A DNA stretch of 64,000 bases from Campylobacter sp. US33a (GTDB taxonomy: Bacteria; Campylobacterota; Campylobacteria; Campylobacterales; Campylobacteraceae), in the NCBI RefSeq assembly GCF_004378855.1, contig NZ_RYYL01000008.1, forward strand, positions 1-64,000, in the 5' to 3' direction. The notes beneath the pieces were generated by a model that saw only the letters and a program-made list of their open reading frames with translations, had not been told where the DNA came from and did not search any database. Made by a program: the position numbers and the translations under genes. Positions within the stretch are counted from its first letter, which is position 1. Every line of letters starts with the position of its first letter. Positions 47,542 through 56,434 of this stretch are shown here, piece after piece.

Positions 47542-48779
47542 TAAATTATGAAAAGATAAGTTTAAAAAATAAACTCGAAGTTTATGCTTTTGAAGTTAAT
47601 AAAAATAGCGATGTGATTAGCGTTGATATTTTTTACAAAGTGGGTTCAAGAAATGAAGTGATGGGAAAAAGCGGTATAGCTCATATGCTCGAACATTTAA
47701 ATTTTAAAAGCACCAAAAATTTAAAAGCAGGTGAATTTGATGAGATAGTAAAGGGCTTTGGTGGGGTTGATAATGCTAGCACGGGTTTTGATTATACGCA
47801 TTATTATATAAAATGCTCTAAGAAAAATTTAGATAAAGCTTTAGAGCTTTTTGCTGAGCTTATGGCAAATTTAAATTTAAAAGATGAGGAATTTCAGCCA
47901 GAACGAGCTGTGGTTTTGGAAGAGCGCAGGTGGAGAACAGATAATAATCCTTTGGGATATTTGTATTTTAGACTTTTTAATCATGCTTTTATGTATCATC
48001 CTTATCATTGGACACCAATAGGTTTTTTTAAGGATATAGAAAATTGGAGTATTGAGGATATTAAAGAATTTCATAGTATTTATTATCAACCAAAAAATGC
48101 TATTTTGGTAGTGAGTGGAGATATTGAAAGCAAAGAAGTTTTCGAGCTTTCAAGGAAACATTTTGAAAAAATTAAAAACACAAGAGCTATTCCTAAAATT
48201 CATACCAAAGAGCCAAAACAAGAAGGAGCAAAGCGTATTTACTTAAAGAAAAAAACCGACACAGAGTTTTTGGCAATAGGCTTTAAAATTCCTGATTTTA
48301 AACACAAAGATATGCCGAGTTTAAATGTTTTAGGAGAGCTTTTGGGAAGTGGAAAGAGTTCTTTAATTAATGAAATTTTAATTGATAAGCTTAATTTAAT
48401 TAACGATTATTATTCTTTTGCAAACGACTCTATTGATGAAAATTTATTTATACTTATTTTTAATTGCAATCCAGAAATCAAAGCCGAAATTGTAGAAGAA
48501 GAAATTTGGAAAATTCTTCAAGATATAAAAGATGTTAAAATTTCGCAACAGGATTTGCAAAAGGTTAAAAATAATATAAAAAGTGATTTTATTTTTTCTC
48601 TTGATACAGCTAGTGCGGTTTCAAATACTTATGGTTCCTATCTTGCTAAGGGCGATTTAAGGCCACTTTTAGAGTATGAAGATAGAGTGCAAAAATTACA
48701 AATGCAAGATTTGGTAAAATGTGCTAAAAAATACTTTACTAAGCAAAATTCAACCACTGTAATTTTAAGAAAGGATTAA
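47538..48779 (+). CDS. M16-family zinc peptidase
   Basis: 413 residues. The inverted zinc motif HxxEH is in [12 protein letters not shown] at about residues 48-59, with a downstream Glu ([10 protein letters not shown]). The protein is a single-unit M16B type with an inactive-looking second half. No signal peptide, so likely cytoplasmic. The substrate is not known. It is a fixed neighbour of pyrD and dapA in this block. Confidence 0.9.
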   Translation: MINYEKISLKNKLEVYAFEVNKNSDVISVDIFYKVGSRNEVMGKSGIAHMLEHLNFKSTKNLKAGEFDEIVKGFGGVDNASTGFDYTHYYIKCSKKNLDKALELFAELMANLNLKDEEFQPERAVVLEERRWRTDNNPLGYLYFRLFNHAFMYHPYHWTPIGFFKDIENWSIEDIKEFHSIYYQPKNAILVVSGDIESKEVFELSRKHFEKIKNTRAIPKIHTKEPKQEGAKRIYLKKKTDTEFLAIGFKIPDFKHKDMPSLNVLGELLGSGKSSLINEILIDKLNLINDYYSFANDSIDENLFILIFNCNPEIKAEIVEEEIWKILQDIKDVKISQQDLQKVKNNIKSDFIFSLDTASAVSNTYGSYLAKGDLRPLLEYEDRVQKLQMQDLVKCAKKYFTKQNSTTVILRKD

Positions 48780-48781
48780 GA

Positions 48782-49678
48782 ATGGATAATCATACTATTA
48801 TTGGAGCAATGACAGCACTTATCACTCCTTTTAAAAATGGAAATTTAGACGAGGAGTATTATTATAAACTCATACAAAGACAAATTAAAAATGGCATTGA
48901 TGCCATTGTTCCTGTAGGCACAACAGGTGAAAGTGCAACCTTGACACATGAAGAGCATAGAATTTGTATAGAAATAGCGGTAGAAGCTTGTAAAAATACT
49001 AAAGTAAAGGTTTTAGCCGGAGCAGGAAGTAATGCAACCCATGAAGCAGTGGGTCTGGCAAAATTTGCACAAGAACATGGTGCTGATGGAATTTTGAGCG
49101 TGGCGCCTTATTATAATAAACCATCTCAAGAAGGACTTTATTTACACTATAAAGAAATTGCGCAAAGTGTGGATATTCCGGTGCTTTTATATAATGTGCC
49201 AGGAAGAACGGGTTGCGAGATTGCAACTGAAACCATTATCAAGCTTTTTAGAGATTGTAAAAATATTTATGGGGTAAAAGAAGCAAGCGGAAACATAGAC
49301 AGAAGTGTTGATTTACTCGCACATGAGCCAAGAATGGTTTTGATTTCTGGCGATGATGCGATCAATTATCCAGTGCTTTCTAATGGTGGAAAGGGAGTGA
49401 TTTCAGTAACTTCGAATTTATTGCCGGATATGATTAGTGAATTAACCCACTTGGCTTTAGAGGAGAATTACAAAGAAGCTAAAAAAATCAACGATGAGCT
49501 TTATAATATCAATAAAATTTTATTTTGTGAGGGTAATCCTATTCCTATTAAAGCAGCTATGTTTATTGCGGGTTTAATACCGACTTTAGAATACCGCTTA
49601 CCTTTATGCCCTCCAAGTAAGGAAAATTTCGCTAAAATTGAAGCGGTGATGAAAAAATATAATATTAAAGGATTTTAA
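48782..49678 (+). CDS. dapA: 4-hydroxy-tetrahydrodipicolinate synthase
   Basis: 298 residues. [13 protein letters not shown] at the start, [16 protein letters not shown], catalytic Tyr in [10 protein letters not shown], Schiff-base Lys in [10 protein letters not shown], and [20 protein letters not shown]. First step of the lysine and diaminopimelate branch. The stop overlaps the next ATG by one base (TAATG). Confidence 0.96.
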   Translation: MDNHTIIGAMTALITPFKNGNLDEEYYYKLIQRQIKNGIDAIVPVGTTGESATLTHEEHRICIEIAVEACKNTKVKVLAGAGSNATHEAVGLAKFAQEHGADGILSVAPYYNKPSQEGLYLHYKEIAQSVDIPVLLYNVPGRTGCEIATETIIKLFRDCKNIYGVKEASGNIDRSVDLLAHEPRMVLISGDDAINYPVLSNGGKGVISVTSNLLPDMISELTHLALEENYKEAKKINDELYNINKILFCEGNPIPIKAAMFIAGLIPTLEYRLPLCPPSKENFAKIEAVMKKYNIKGF

Positions 49679-50457
49679 TGAATACAGAATTTCAAGGAAA
49701 AACTCTAGTTATTAGCGGTGGAACGCGTGGAATTGGCAAGGCTATAGTTTATGAATTTGCAAAAGTGGGTGCAAATATAGCTTTTACTTATAATTCTAAT
49801 GCAGAAATTGCTAATGAAATGATTAAAGATTTAGAAAATAACTATAAAATCAAAGCAAGAGCCTATGAATTTAATATTTTAGAACCAGAAAATTATAAAG
49901 AGCTTTTTGAAAAAATCGATGCCGATTTTGATAGGATTGATTATTTTATCTCAAACGCTATTATTTCAGGCCGTGCGGTTGTGGGTGGTTATACTAAATT
50001 TATGAAATTAAAACCAAAAGGGATTAATAATATTTTCACAGCTACAGTAAATGCCTTTGTTGTAGGAGCTCAAGAAGCAGCCAAAAGAATGGAAAAAGTA
50101 GGGGGTGGAAGCATTATTTCCATCTCATCTACTGGAAATTTAGTTTATATAGAAAATTACGCAGGGCATGGCACAGCAAAAGCTGCAGTGGAAGCTATGG
50201 CAAGATATGCAGCAACGGAGCTTGGAGAGAAAAATATCCGTGTGAATGTAGTAAGTGGTGGGCCGATTGAAACTGATGCTTTGAGAGCTTTTACAAATTA
50301 TGAAGAAGTTAAACAGGCTACGATAAATTTAAGCCCTTTAAATCGTATGGGACAGCCTGAAGATCTAGCTGGTGCTTGTCTTTTTCTTTGCTCAAGCAAA
50401 GCAAGCTGGGTAACAGGTCATACTTTCATCGTTGATGGTGGAACGACTTTTAAATAA
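49678..50457 (+). CDS. FabL-like enoyl-ACP reductase / SDR oxidoreductase
   Basis: 259 residues. Cofactor block ISGGTRGIGKAIVYEFA at residues 12-28. The catalytic Tyr and Lys are spaced Y-x6-K (NYAGHGTAKAA), which is the enoyl-ACP reductase spacing rather than the usual SDR Y-x3-K. The stretch after it (VSGGPIETDALRAF) also resembles Bacillus FabL. A FabL-type enoyl reductase in fatty acid synthesis is likely, but other reductions are possible. It is coupled to dapA. Confidence 0.82.
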   Translation: MNTEFQGKTLVISGGTRGIGKAIVYEFAKVGANIAFTYNSNAEIANEMIKDLENNYKIKARAYEFNILEPENYKELFEKIDADFDRIDYFISNAIISGRAVVGGYTKFMKLKPKGINNIFTATVNAFVVGAQEAAKRMEKVGGGSIISISSTGNLVYIENYAGHGTAKAAVEAMARYAATELGEKNIRVNVVSGGPIETDALRAFTNYEEVKQATINLSPLNRMGQPEDLAGACLFLCSSKASWVTGHTFIVDGGTTFK

Positions 50458-50462
50458 TCATG

Positions 50463-50485
50463 GCAACGCTTTTTATATGCGTTGC
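50463..50485. terminator. Bidirectional terminator between SDR gene and RiPP locus
   Basis: GCAACGC (50463-50469) pairs with GCGTTGC (50479-50485); the plus strand continues TAAATTTTT. It separates two convergent transcripts. Confidence 0.75.
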
Positions 50486-50500
50486 TAAATTTTTGTGATT

Positions 50501-51474
50501 TTAAGTATTAAATTTGATATTTTTCTTTATCCAATTTACTATACCATCGCTAATTTTTAATCCCGATAAATCTTCTATCCATAGCCACTGTCCGCTATAA
50601 TTAATTTCTAAAAAAATCCATTCATTTTGCAAATTTACTATAAAATCAAGTGCCCCATATTCTAAATTCATAATTTGTAGTAATTTTTCAACTTTTTCTT
50701 TGATATCTTGTGGCGGAGTTAGAGCTAAATGTGGTGTTTTGCCTAGATCATACCTTCGTCAATCTTCACAAGCGATTTTAGATTTTTGCGAATCTATCTT
50801 GCATGCAAAATGCTCTTTGCCAACCACCGTATAGCGCACTTCAAAGGATTTTTTAATATATTCTTGCAGCATAATGGGATTTTCACCTTTTAAAGCAAAG
50901 TTTTTTAAATGTGTATTATTAATACGATTGGCATATATGCCTTTGGCTTAATCTTGGTCTAATTTGTAAATTTCTTGATTTAAAAATCACATCTGATTTA
51001 CATATTTTGCAAAATTGAAGTAGTTTTTCTTTTTCATTACTTACAATAGTTTTTGGTATTTTTAAACCCAGTTGTTTTGCTAAACTCATTTGATAATATT
51101 TATTATCGCCTTTAAAAGCGTGTGAAATAGGATTTAGCCAAGGTAGATCTTTTAAAGAATGAAAAAGACCTAAAAGAGTGGCGTTAAATTCATTGCGCCA
51201 AATTTTAAAGTCAATATCTTTTTCTTTACTTTCTTTTTCCTCTAAGCTTAATTCAACAAAAGATCTTCTAAGCCAAACGCAAGAGATATCATCGCTTTTT
51301 ATGTTTGAAATTTCATTTTTTATATGCCAAGAATGATTTTGAAAGCTTATGAAAGTATTGTAAAGAGATTTTGTATCTAAATTTAATCTAAAATAGAGCA
51401 ATTTTAAAGCATTTAATTTTTCCAACTACCCTATTTGCATGTGCATCAAAGCTATCGCTGAGTATGAGTAGCAT
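50501..51474 (-). pseudogene. MvdD/GrsP-like ATP-grasp peptide ligase, inactivated
   Basis: Read from ATG 51474: the start MLLILSDSFDAHANRVVGKI breaks near 51405-51425. The frame 50919-51425 continues with YFRLNLDTKSL, CVWLRRSF, LPWLNPISHAFKGDNKYYQM and KTIVSNEKEKLLQF. It breaks again near 50990, and a third frame carries NQEIYKLDQD, a TAA stop (50948-50950), AKGIYANRINN, MLQEYIKKSFEVRYTVVG, a TGA stop (50759-50761) and EINYSGQWLWIED. The last motif and RYTVVG are typical of the graspetide ATP-grasp ligases that close ester or amide rings. Total 974 bases equals a full gene of about 325 codons. Its start shares a base with the stop of the peptide gene upstream. Confidence 0.8.
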
Positions 51475-51689
51475 TAGATAGCCATCAAACCTTCATTAGG
51501 TCTATCCGAATCGCTTCTATTGTCTCTTCCGTCAGCATAGGTGCTTTGCTGTGTTGAAGTAGGTGCTCCGCTTGCGTAAATTTCATATGCATTATTGCTT
51601 GCAGGTTGCCAATCCCAATTATTTTGATTTGGATGATTTTTATTCATTGACTCTAAAAATCTACTTGCAAATACTTTATTTTTTTGCAT
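51474..51689 (-). CDS. Putative graspetide (microviridin-like RiPP) precursor peptide
   Basis: 71 residues. KVFASRFLES at residues 5-14 resembles the PFFARFLE leader helix by which microviridin precursors are recognised. Residues 41-71 form a candidate core: hydroxyl residues at Thr44, Ser45, Thr46, Ser49 and Thr50, followed by acidic residues at Asp53, Asp56, Asp60, Asp62 and Glu66. That is the donor-acceptor arrangement needed for ester rings. No signal peptide and no cysteines. A clear AAGGAG site lies eight bases before the ATG. The stop overlaps the ATP-grasp start as TAATG. No transporter or acetyltransferase is adjacent. The function is inferred from this pairing. Confidence 0.65.
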   Translation of the reverse strand: MQKNKVFASRFLESMNKNHPNQNNWDWQPASNNAYEIYASGAPTSTQQSTYADGRDNRSDSDRPNEGLMAI

Positions 51690-51723
51690 TTAAAACTCCT
51701 TCAGTTATTGAATTTGCGTCGGT

Positions 51724-51729
51724 ATTATA
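51724..51729 (-). promoter_or_regulatory. Candidate -10 box of the RiPP locus
   Basis: TATAAT on the minus strand in an AT-rich context 35 bases before the precursor ATG. It gives a leader of about 25 bases with the AAGGAG site. Confidence 0.5.
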
Positions 51730-51771
51730 TATAAATTCTAACTTAATTGTGAGATAATTAAAGATGAAAAA

Positions 51772-53106
51772 TTAAAAAATTCCAAAATAAAAGATAACTA
51801 AAATAATAATAGGTACTACAAATTTAACATAGTGATACCAAATATTTATCCATATGCTTTTAATTTTTCCATTATTTGAAAGTTCTTTAATGGCATCTTT
51901 TTTAAGTATCCAGCCCACATAAATGCAGCACAAAAATGCCGTTAAAACAAACAAAATATTTCCACTAACAAAATCAAAACTATCAAAAATATTTTTACCT
52001 CGAATCAAAGTCACATCTCTTAACGGCCCATAGGTTAAGATGCAAGGTAGATTTCCTAAGATGAAAATTGTTCCTAGAGTAAGATTAATGGCTAAATTTT
52101 TAGAAAGCTTGAATTTTTCCTCTAAAACGCTAATGATAACTTGATAGATTGGCAAGCTTGTAGTTAGTGCTGCAATGAGTAAAAGCATGAAAAATAAAGC
52201 ACAAATAAGTCCGCCAAAATGAATATGCGAAAAGGCTATAGGTAGGGTTTCAAAAACCAAAGATGGTCCTTTATCGGGTTCAAGTCCAGCTGAAAAAAGT
52301 GCTGGAAATATCATAAAACCTGCCATCACAGCGATAACTGTGTTTAAAATTCCGGTATAAGTTGCAGTTTTGATTAAATTTTCTTTTTTATTGAGGTGAG
52401 AAGAAAGGGTGATCATCACGCCAAATCCCAAAGAAAGTGCAAAAAACACTTGTCCTAAAACATCAATAAAAAGTTTAGGGGTGATTTTCTTAAAATTAGG
52501 GTTTAAATAAAACTTAACTCCTTCTATTGCTCCATCTAAAGTGATATTACGCATCACAACAATGATAAGGCATAAAAAAAGCATAGGCATTAAGAATTTC
52601 ACAGATTTTTCTATGCCATCAATTATGCCTTTTTTTAGTATGATCCAGTTGATAATCACAAAAATACTTGTAAAAATTCCTACAAATAGGGCATTGTGCT
52701 CTATATTTTGCGTATAAAAAGAATTGGTGTATTCTTTGCTCACAGGACTTGAGAGGTCAAAATTTCCAAATAATAAGCCAAAAATATAAACCAACACATA
52801 GCCGCCAAGCACCATATAATAAGCCATAATTCCAAAACTGCCCAAAAGTCCCATATAGCCAACGCCTTGCCATTTTCCTTTAAAGGCATCGACACTATTT
52901 TTCATCGCCCGTCTTCCTATGACATTTTCAACCAAAATAACAGGAATTCCTATGCAAATCATCGCAATGCAAAAAACTAATACATAGGCTCCACCGCCAT
53001 TTTCTCCTACTAAATAAGGAAAACGCCAAGTTGCACCAAATCCTATGGTTGCTCCGGCGACAGTTAGGATATAGGTTAGGGTATTGCTCCATGTTTGTCT
53101 TTGCAT
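51772..53106 (-). CDS. NSS-family sodium-dependent amino acid transporter
   Basis: 444 residues with about eleven membrane segments. The first one carries the LeuT-type sodium and substrate site: TLTYILTVAGATIGFGATWRFP then GENGGGAYVL. FFALSLGFGVMITLSSH also matches. It belongs to the neurotransmitter:sodium symporter family, importing an amino acid; the substrate is not evident. In C. jejuni similar transporter genes also neighbour the MOSC and dsbD genes found next. Confidence 0.9.
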   Translation of the reverse strand: MQRQTWSNTLTYILTVAGATIGFGATWRFPYLVGENGGGAYVLVFCIAMICIGIPVILVENVIGRRAMKNSVDAFKGKWQGVGYMGLLGSFGIMAYYMVLGGYVLVYIFGLLFGNFDLSSPVSKEYTNSFYTQNIEHNALFVGIFTSIFVIINWIILKKGIIDGIEKSVKFLMPMLFLCLIIVVMRNITLDGAIEGVKFYLNPNFKKITPKLFIDVLGQVFFALSLGFGVMITLSSHLNKKENLIKTATYTGILNTVIAVMAGFMIFPALFSAGLEPDKGPSLVFETLPIAFSHIHFGGLICALFFMLLLIAALTTSLPIYQVIISVLEEKFKLSKNLAINLTLGTIFILGNLPCILTYGPLRDVTLIRGKNIFDSFDFVSGNILFVLTAFLCCIYVGWILKKDAIKELSNNGKIKSIWINIWYHYVKFVVPIIILVIFYFGIF

Positions 53107-53172
53107 TTATAAATCCTTTTTTAAGCGAAATTTTAAAAATTTAAATTTTGTCAAGAAAAGCTTAAATAAAAA

Positions 53173-53826
53173 TTATAATTTTCTCATATATTCATCATCA
53201 TAAGTTTGATTTAATCTTTTTTCTATGCTTTCAATCCAATTTTTGTTAATATTTTTGCAAGCAAGAAGTTTGTTAAATATGGTAAGATTTTCTTTGGGTT
53301 GATAAAAAAGCTTATTGAGTTCTAGCACACTTAAATTTGCTGAATCTTTTTGTAAAATTTTTATTCCATCTCCTAAGTTTATTGTTCCTTTTTGTAACAC
53401 TTTGTAATACCAACCGCTCAAACCACTTTTGAAAATTTCGCGAGTAAAATTTTTATTATCATGCACAAGTGAAATTTTTACACAAGGTTTTCTTGGTTCG
53501 CTCACTTGTAAAATCGTATCTCCAATTTTGTGAATATCACCTATACAAACATTGCTTTCATGTAAATTGTCAATACTTAAATTTTCTCCCATTGTGCCAA
53601 AATTTAACTTTTTATTAAGAAAATTTTCCCATAAAATGTAATTCTGACAAGAATTAGCAAAAATCGCCTTATCTTTTCCGCCGTGGTGTTTTAAATCTGC
53701 AATTCCATCATCAACAATTCCTGAAATTTCAACCTTAGCAGAATTTAAATATATATCCTTAATAAAGCCACTTTTAAAATGAGTGTAATTTTTAACTTGC
53801 CCTATTTGCAAGCTTTGAATTTTCAT
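53173..53826 (-). CDS. MOSC-domain protein
   Basis: 217 residues, YiiM-like. The core has DLKHHGGKDKAIF near residue 45, MGENLSIDNL near 79, and the conserved cysteine in SEPRKPCVKIS near 110. MOSC proteins bind molybdenum cofactor or handle sulfur, or detoxify N-hydroxylated compounds; which of these applies is open. The start overlaps the dsbD end by four bases (ATGA). Confidence 0.87.
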   Translation of the reverse strand: MKIQSLQIGQVKNYTHFKSGFIKDIYLNSAKVEISGIVDDGIADLKHHGGKDKAIFANSCQNYILWENFLNKKLNFGTMGENLSIDNLHESNVCIGDIHKIGDTILQVSEPRKPCVKISLVHDNKNFTREIFKSGLSGWYYKVLQKGTINLGDGIKILQKDSANLSVLELNKLFYQPKENLTIFNKLLACKNINKNWIESIEKRLNQTYDDEYMRKL

Positions 53827-55502
53827 TGATCTAACCTTTGCAATAAATCATTAGTATTTATGTAACCTGTGATTTTTAAATTTTCTTTTTGATTATCAAG
53901 GAAGATCAAAACTGGTGGTCCAAATACGCTAAATTCTTTCATTATTTTAATTTGTTCTTCATTATTTTGACTTACATCAACCTTAATGAGTGTGTAATTT
54001 TTAAGTTTTTCTTGAACTTTTTCATTGCTAAAAGTATATTCATCTAAAAGCTTGCAATTTTCACACCATGAAGCCGTAAAATAGACTAAAACTTTTTCGT
54101 TATCATTAATGATATTTTTTAAGTCACTAAGTTTTGTTATATGGTTGAAATTTAAATTTTTGTTTTCTATGGTTGAGGTTATATTAAAGGGTTTTAAGAA
54201 GTATTTTCCTCCAAATAAACCTCCTAAAAATAAGGCTAAACTATAACTTAAAATTAAAATCAAACAAGCTTTTTTGATTTTATTTAAAACCCCCAAGTCA
54301 TTATCAAAAAGTCCCATAAATACACTAAAAAATACTCCCAATATACCAAATCCTATCAATATTAAAGAAGCGTCAAGAATGCGAGAGAGTATCCAAAGAG
54401 CCATTGCAAGCATTAAAAAAGCGAAGAAAAATTGAATTTTTTGCATCCAAATTCCAGCTTTTAAAAAACTTACTCCAAAACCTACTAAAAATAAAGGCAA
54501 ACCCATGCCAAAACTCATAGTAAAAAGTGCTAATCCACCCAGCAATGCATCTTTTGAATTTGCGATATAAATCAAAGCTCCAGCCAAAGGAGCGGCGACA
54601 CAAGGACCTACAATTAAAGCAGATAAAAAACCCATTGAAGCAACCCCTAAAACACCTTTGCCTTTATTGCTTTTTTTCTGTATAAAATTTTGGAATTTCA
54701 AAGGCAATTCGAGTCTAAAAAGTCCAAACAATGAAAGCGATAAGAACACAAAAATTAAAGCAAAAATGATCAAAACCAAAGGTTTTTGCAATAAACCTTG
54801 TAAGCTTGCACCTAAAAAACTTGCTATAACACCAGCTACTCCATAGGCTAAAGACATAAAAAATACATAGATAAAACACAACCATAAAGCGTATTTTTTA
54901 GAAGGCTTATATGTGCTTTTTGATAGGATTAAAGAGGATAAAATGGGGATCATTGGCAAAGTACAAGGCGTTAAGGATAGTAATAAACCGTATCCAAAAA
55001 AACTAAGTAAAACTAAAATAAAGGATTTTTTCTCCATATTATTAGCAATGTTTTGTTCTTCGCTTACATTGGTTTGGATATTTTGGGTTGCTGGTTTTAT
55101 TTCATAATTTTGCTGATTTTTTTGAATTTCAAAATGTAAAATTTGAGGTTTATAACATAATCCTTGCTCGGAACATCCTTGAAAATAAATATCCAGCAAG
55201 GCTTTATCTTGCATTTCGTGCTCGAGTAAAATTTTAGGTAAAGATAAGTTAAGCTGATGATAAAAAACTTTTTCACCGTTTTTATTGATAGCTTTTGGCA
55301 AAGAGATTAAATCTGTAATATCTTGATTTGCTAAGAGTATTTTTAATTCCTTTTGATAAAGATAGATATCTTTTCCTAGTGTGATTTTAACGCTAACGCC
55401 TTGAGAATTAAAATTATAAGTATGCTTAAAGGCTTGCTCTAAACTAAGAGGATTTGCAAATAAAAAATTGATAAAAATAAACAAAAATAAACAAATGCGC
55501 AT
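53823..55502 (-). CDS. dsbD: Thiol:disulfide interchange protein DsbD
   Basis: 559 residues: signal peptide 1-16; N-terminal immunoglobulin-like domain with CSEQGLCYKP; membrane domain of eight segments (about 160-430) with the redox cysteines in LTPCTLPM and VGPCVAAPLAG; C-terminal thioredoxin domain with FTASWCENCKLLD. It carries reducing power from cytoplasm to periplasm, for example for cytochrome c assembly. All three cysteine pairs are present. Confidence 0.95.
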   Translation of the reverse strand: MRICLFLFIFINFLFANPLSLEQAFKHTYNFNSQGVSVKITLGKDIYLYQKELKILLANQDITDLISLPKAINKNGEKVFYHQLNLSLPKILLEHEMQDKALLDIYFQGCSEQGLCYKPQILHFEIQKNQQNYEIKPATQNIQTNVSEEQNIANNMEKKSFILVLLSFFGYGLLLSLTPCTLPMIPILSSLILSKSTYKPSKKYALWLCFIYVFFMSLAYGVAGVIASFLGASLQGLLQKPLVLIIFALIFVFLSLSLFGLFRLELPLKFQNFIQKKSNKGKGVLGVASMGFLSALIVGPCVAAPLAGALIYIANSKDALLGGLALFTMSFGMGLPLFLVGFGVSFLKAGIWMQKIQFFFAFLMLAMALWILSRILDASLILIGFGILGVFFSVFMGLFDNDLGVLNKIKKACLILILSYSLALFLGGLFGGKYFLKPFNITSTIENKNLNFNHITKLSDLKNIINDNEKVLVYFTASWCENCKLLDEYTFSNEKVQEKLKNYTLIKVDVSQNNEEQIKIMKEFSVFGPPVLIFLDNQKENLKITGYINTNDLLQRLDQ

Positions 55503-55585
55503 AAGTGTTCCTAATTTTAGAGTGAAAATTTTCGAAATTATATTTTATTTATGGTAAATTTATGGATATTTTTTAAGGGGATATT

Positions 55586-56434
55586 ATGGATGCAATGACT
55601 TTAGAGCAGGTTAAGGAAGAAAAAGGTTGCACTTATATTAAGGTTAAAAAAAGTCTTATTGAATACGAGAAAGAATTGCAAATGCTTCAAATTGAGCTTT
55701 TGAAATTTCAAAATTATGTAAAAAAAGAAGGATTAAAGGTTTTAATCATAGTCGAAGGACGCGATGCGTCGGGTAAAGGTGGTTCAATTAAAAGATTGGT
55801 TGAGCATTTAAATCCAAGAGGGTGTCGTGTGGTAGCACTTGAAAAGCCTAGTGAAGTTGAAAGGACACAGTGGTATTTTCAACGCTATGTAGCACATTTG
55901 CCAAGCGCTGGTGAGATAGTGATTTTTGATAGATCGTGGTATAACCGTGCAGGAGTAGAGCCTGTGATGGGTTTTTGCACTCCAAAAGAGCACGAGCGTT
56001 TTTTAAAAGAAGTGCCTTTGTTTGAGGAAATGGTAGTAAAAAGTGGAATTATTTTTTTCAAATTTTATTTTTCTATTTCCAAAGCTGAGCAAGAAAAGCG
56101 TTTTGAGGCAAGAAAAAATGATCCTTTAAAACAATACAAGCTTTCGCCAGTAGATAAAAAATCTCAAGAATTATGGGATGAATATACAAAGGCAAAATAC
56201 ACTATGCTCCTTGCCTCAGATACACTTTTGTGCCCTTGGACTATCATTGCAACGGATAATAAAAAACAAGCAAGGCTTAATATTTTTAAATACATTTTAT
56301 CTCATGTGGATTATCCAGATAAAAAGCGCTTTAAAAAACTTGCTTTTGATCCAAAGATTGTGAGAAATGGCAAGGAAGAGGTTGAAAGAATGAAAATTAA
56401 AATGGAGCAAAATGCTAATGCAGCAAGTAATTAA
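55586..56434 (+). CDS. ppk2: Polyphosphate kinase 2
   Basis: 282 residues. Walker A is in VEGRDASGKGGSIKRL near residues 54-69, with LNPRGCRVVALEKPSEVE, QRYVAHLPSAGEIVIFDRSW (Walker B) and YNRAGVEPVMGFC. This is a class I single-domain PPK2, using polyphosphate to phosphorylate nucleotides, often GDP in Campylobacter. It overlaps the next gene by 23 bases. Confidence 0.94.
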   Translation: MDAMTLEQVKEEKGCTYIKVKKSLIEYEKELQMLQIELLKFQNYVKKEGLKVLIIVEGRDASGKGGSIKRLVEHLNPRGCRVVALEKPSEVERTQWYFQRYVAHLPSAGEIVIFDRSWYNRAGVEPVMGFCTPKEHERFLKEVPLFEEMVVKSGIIFFKFYFSISKAEQEKRFEARKNDPLKQYKLSPVDKKSQELWDEYTKAKYTMLLASDTLLCPWTIIATDNKKQARLNIFKYILSHVDYPDKKRFKKLAFDPKIVRNGKEEVERMKIKMEQNANAASN

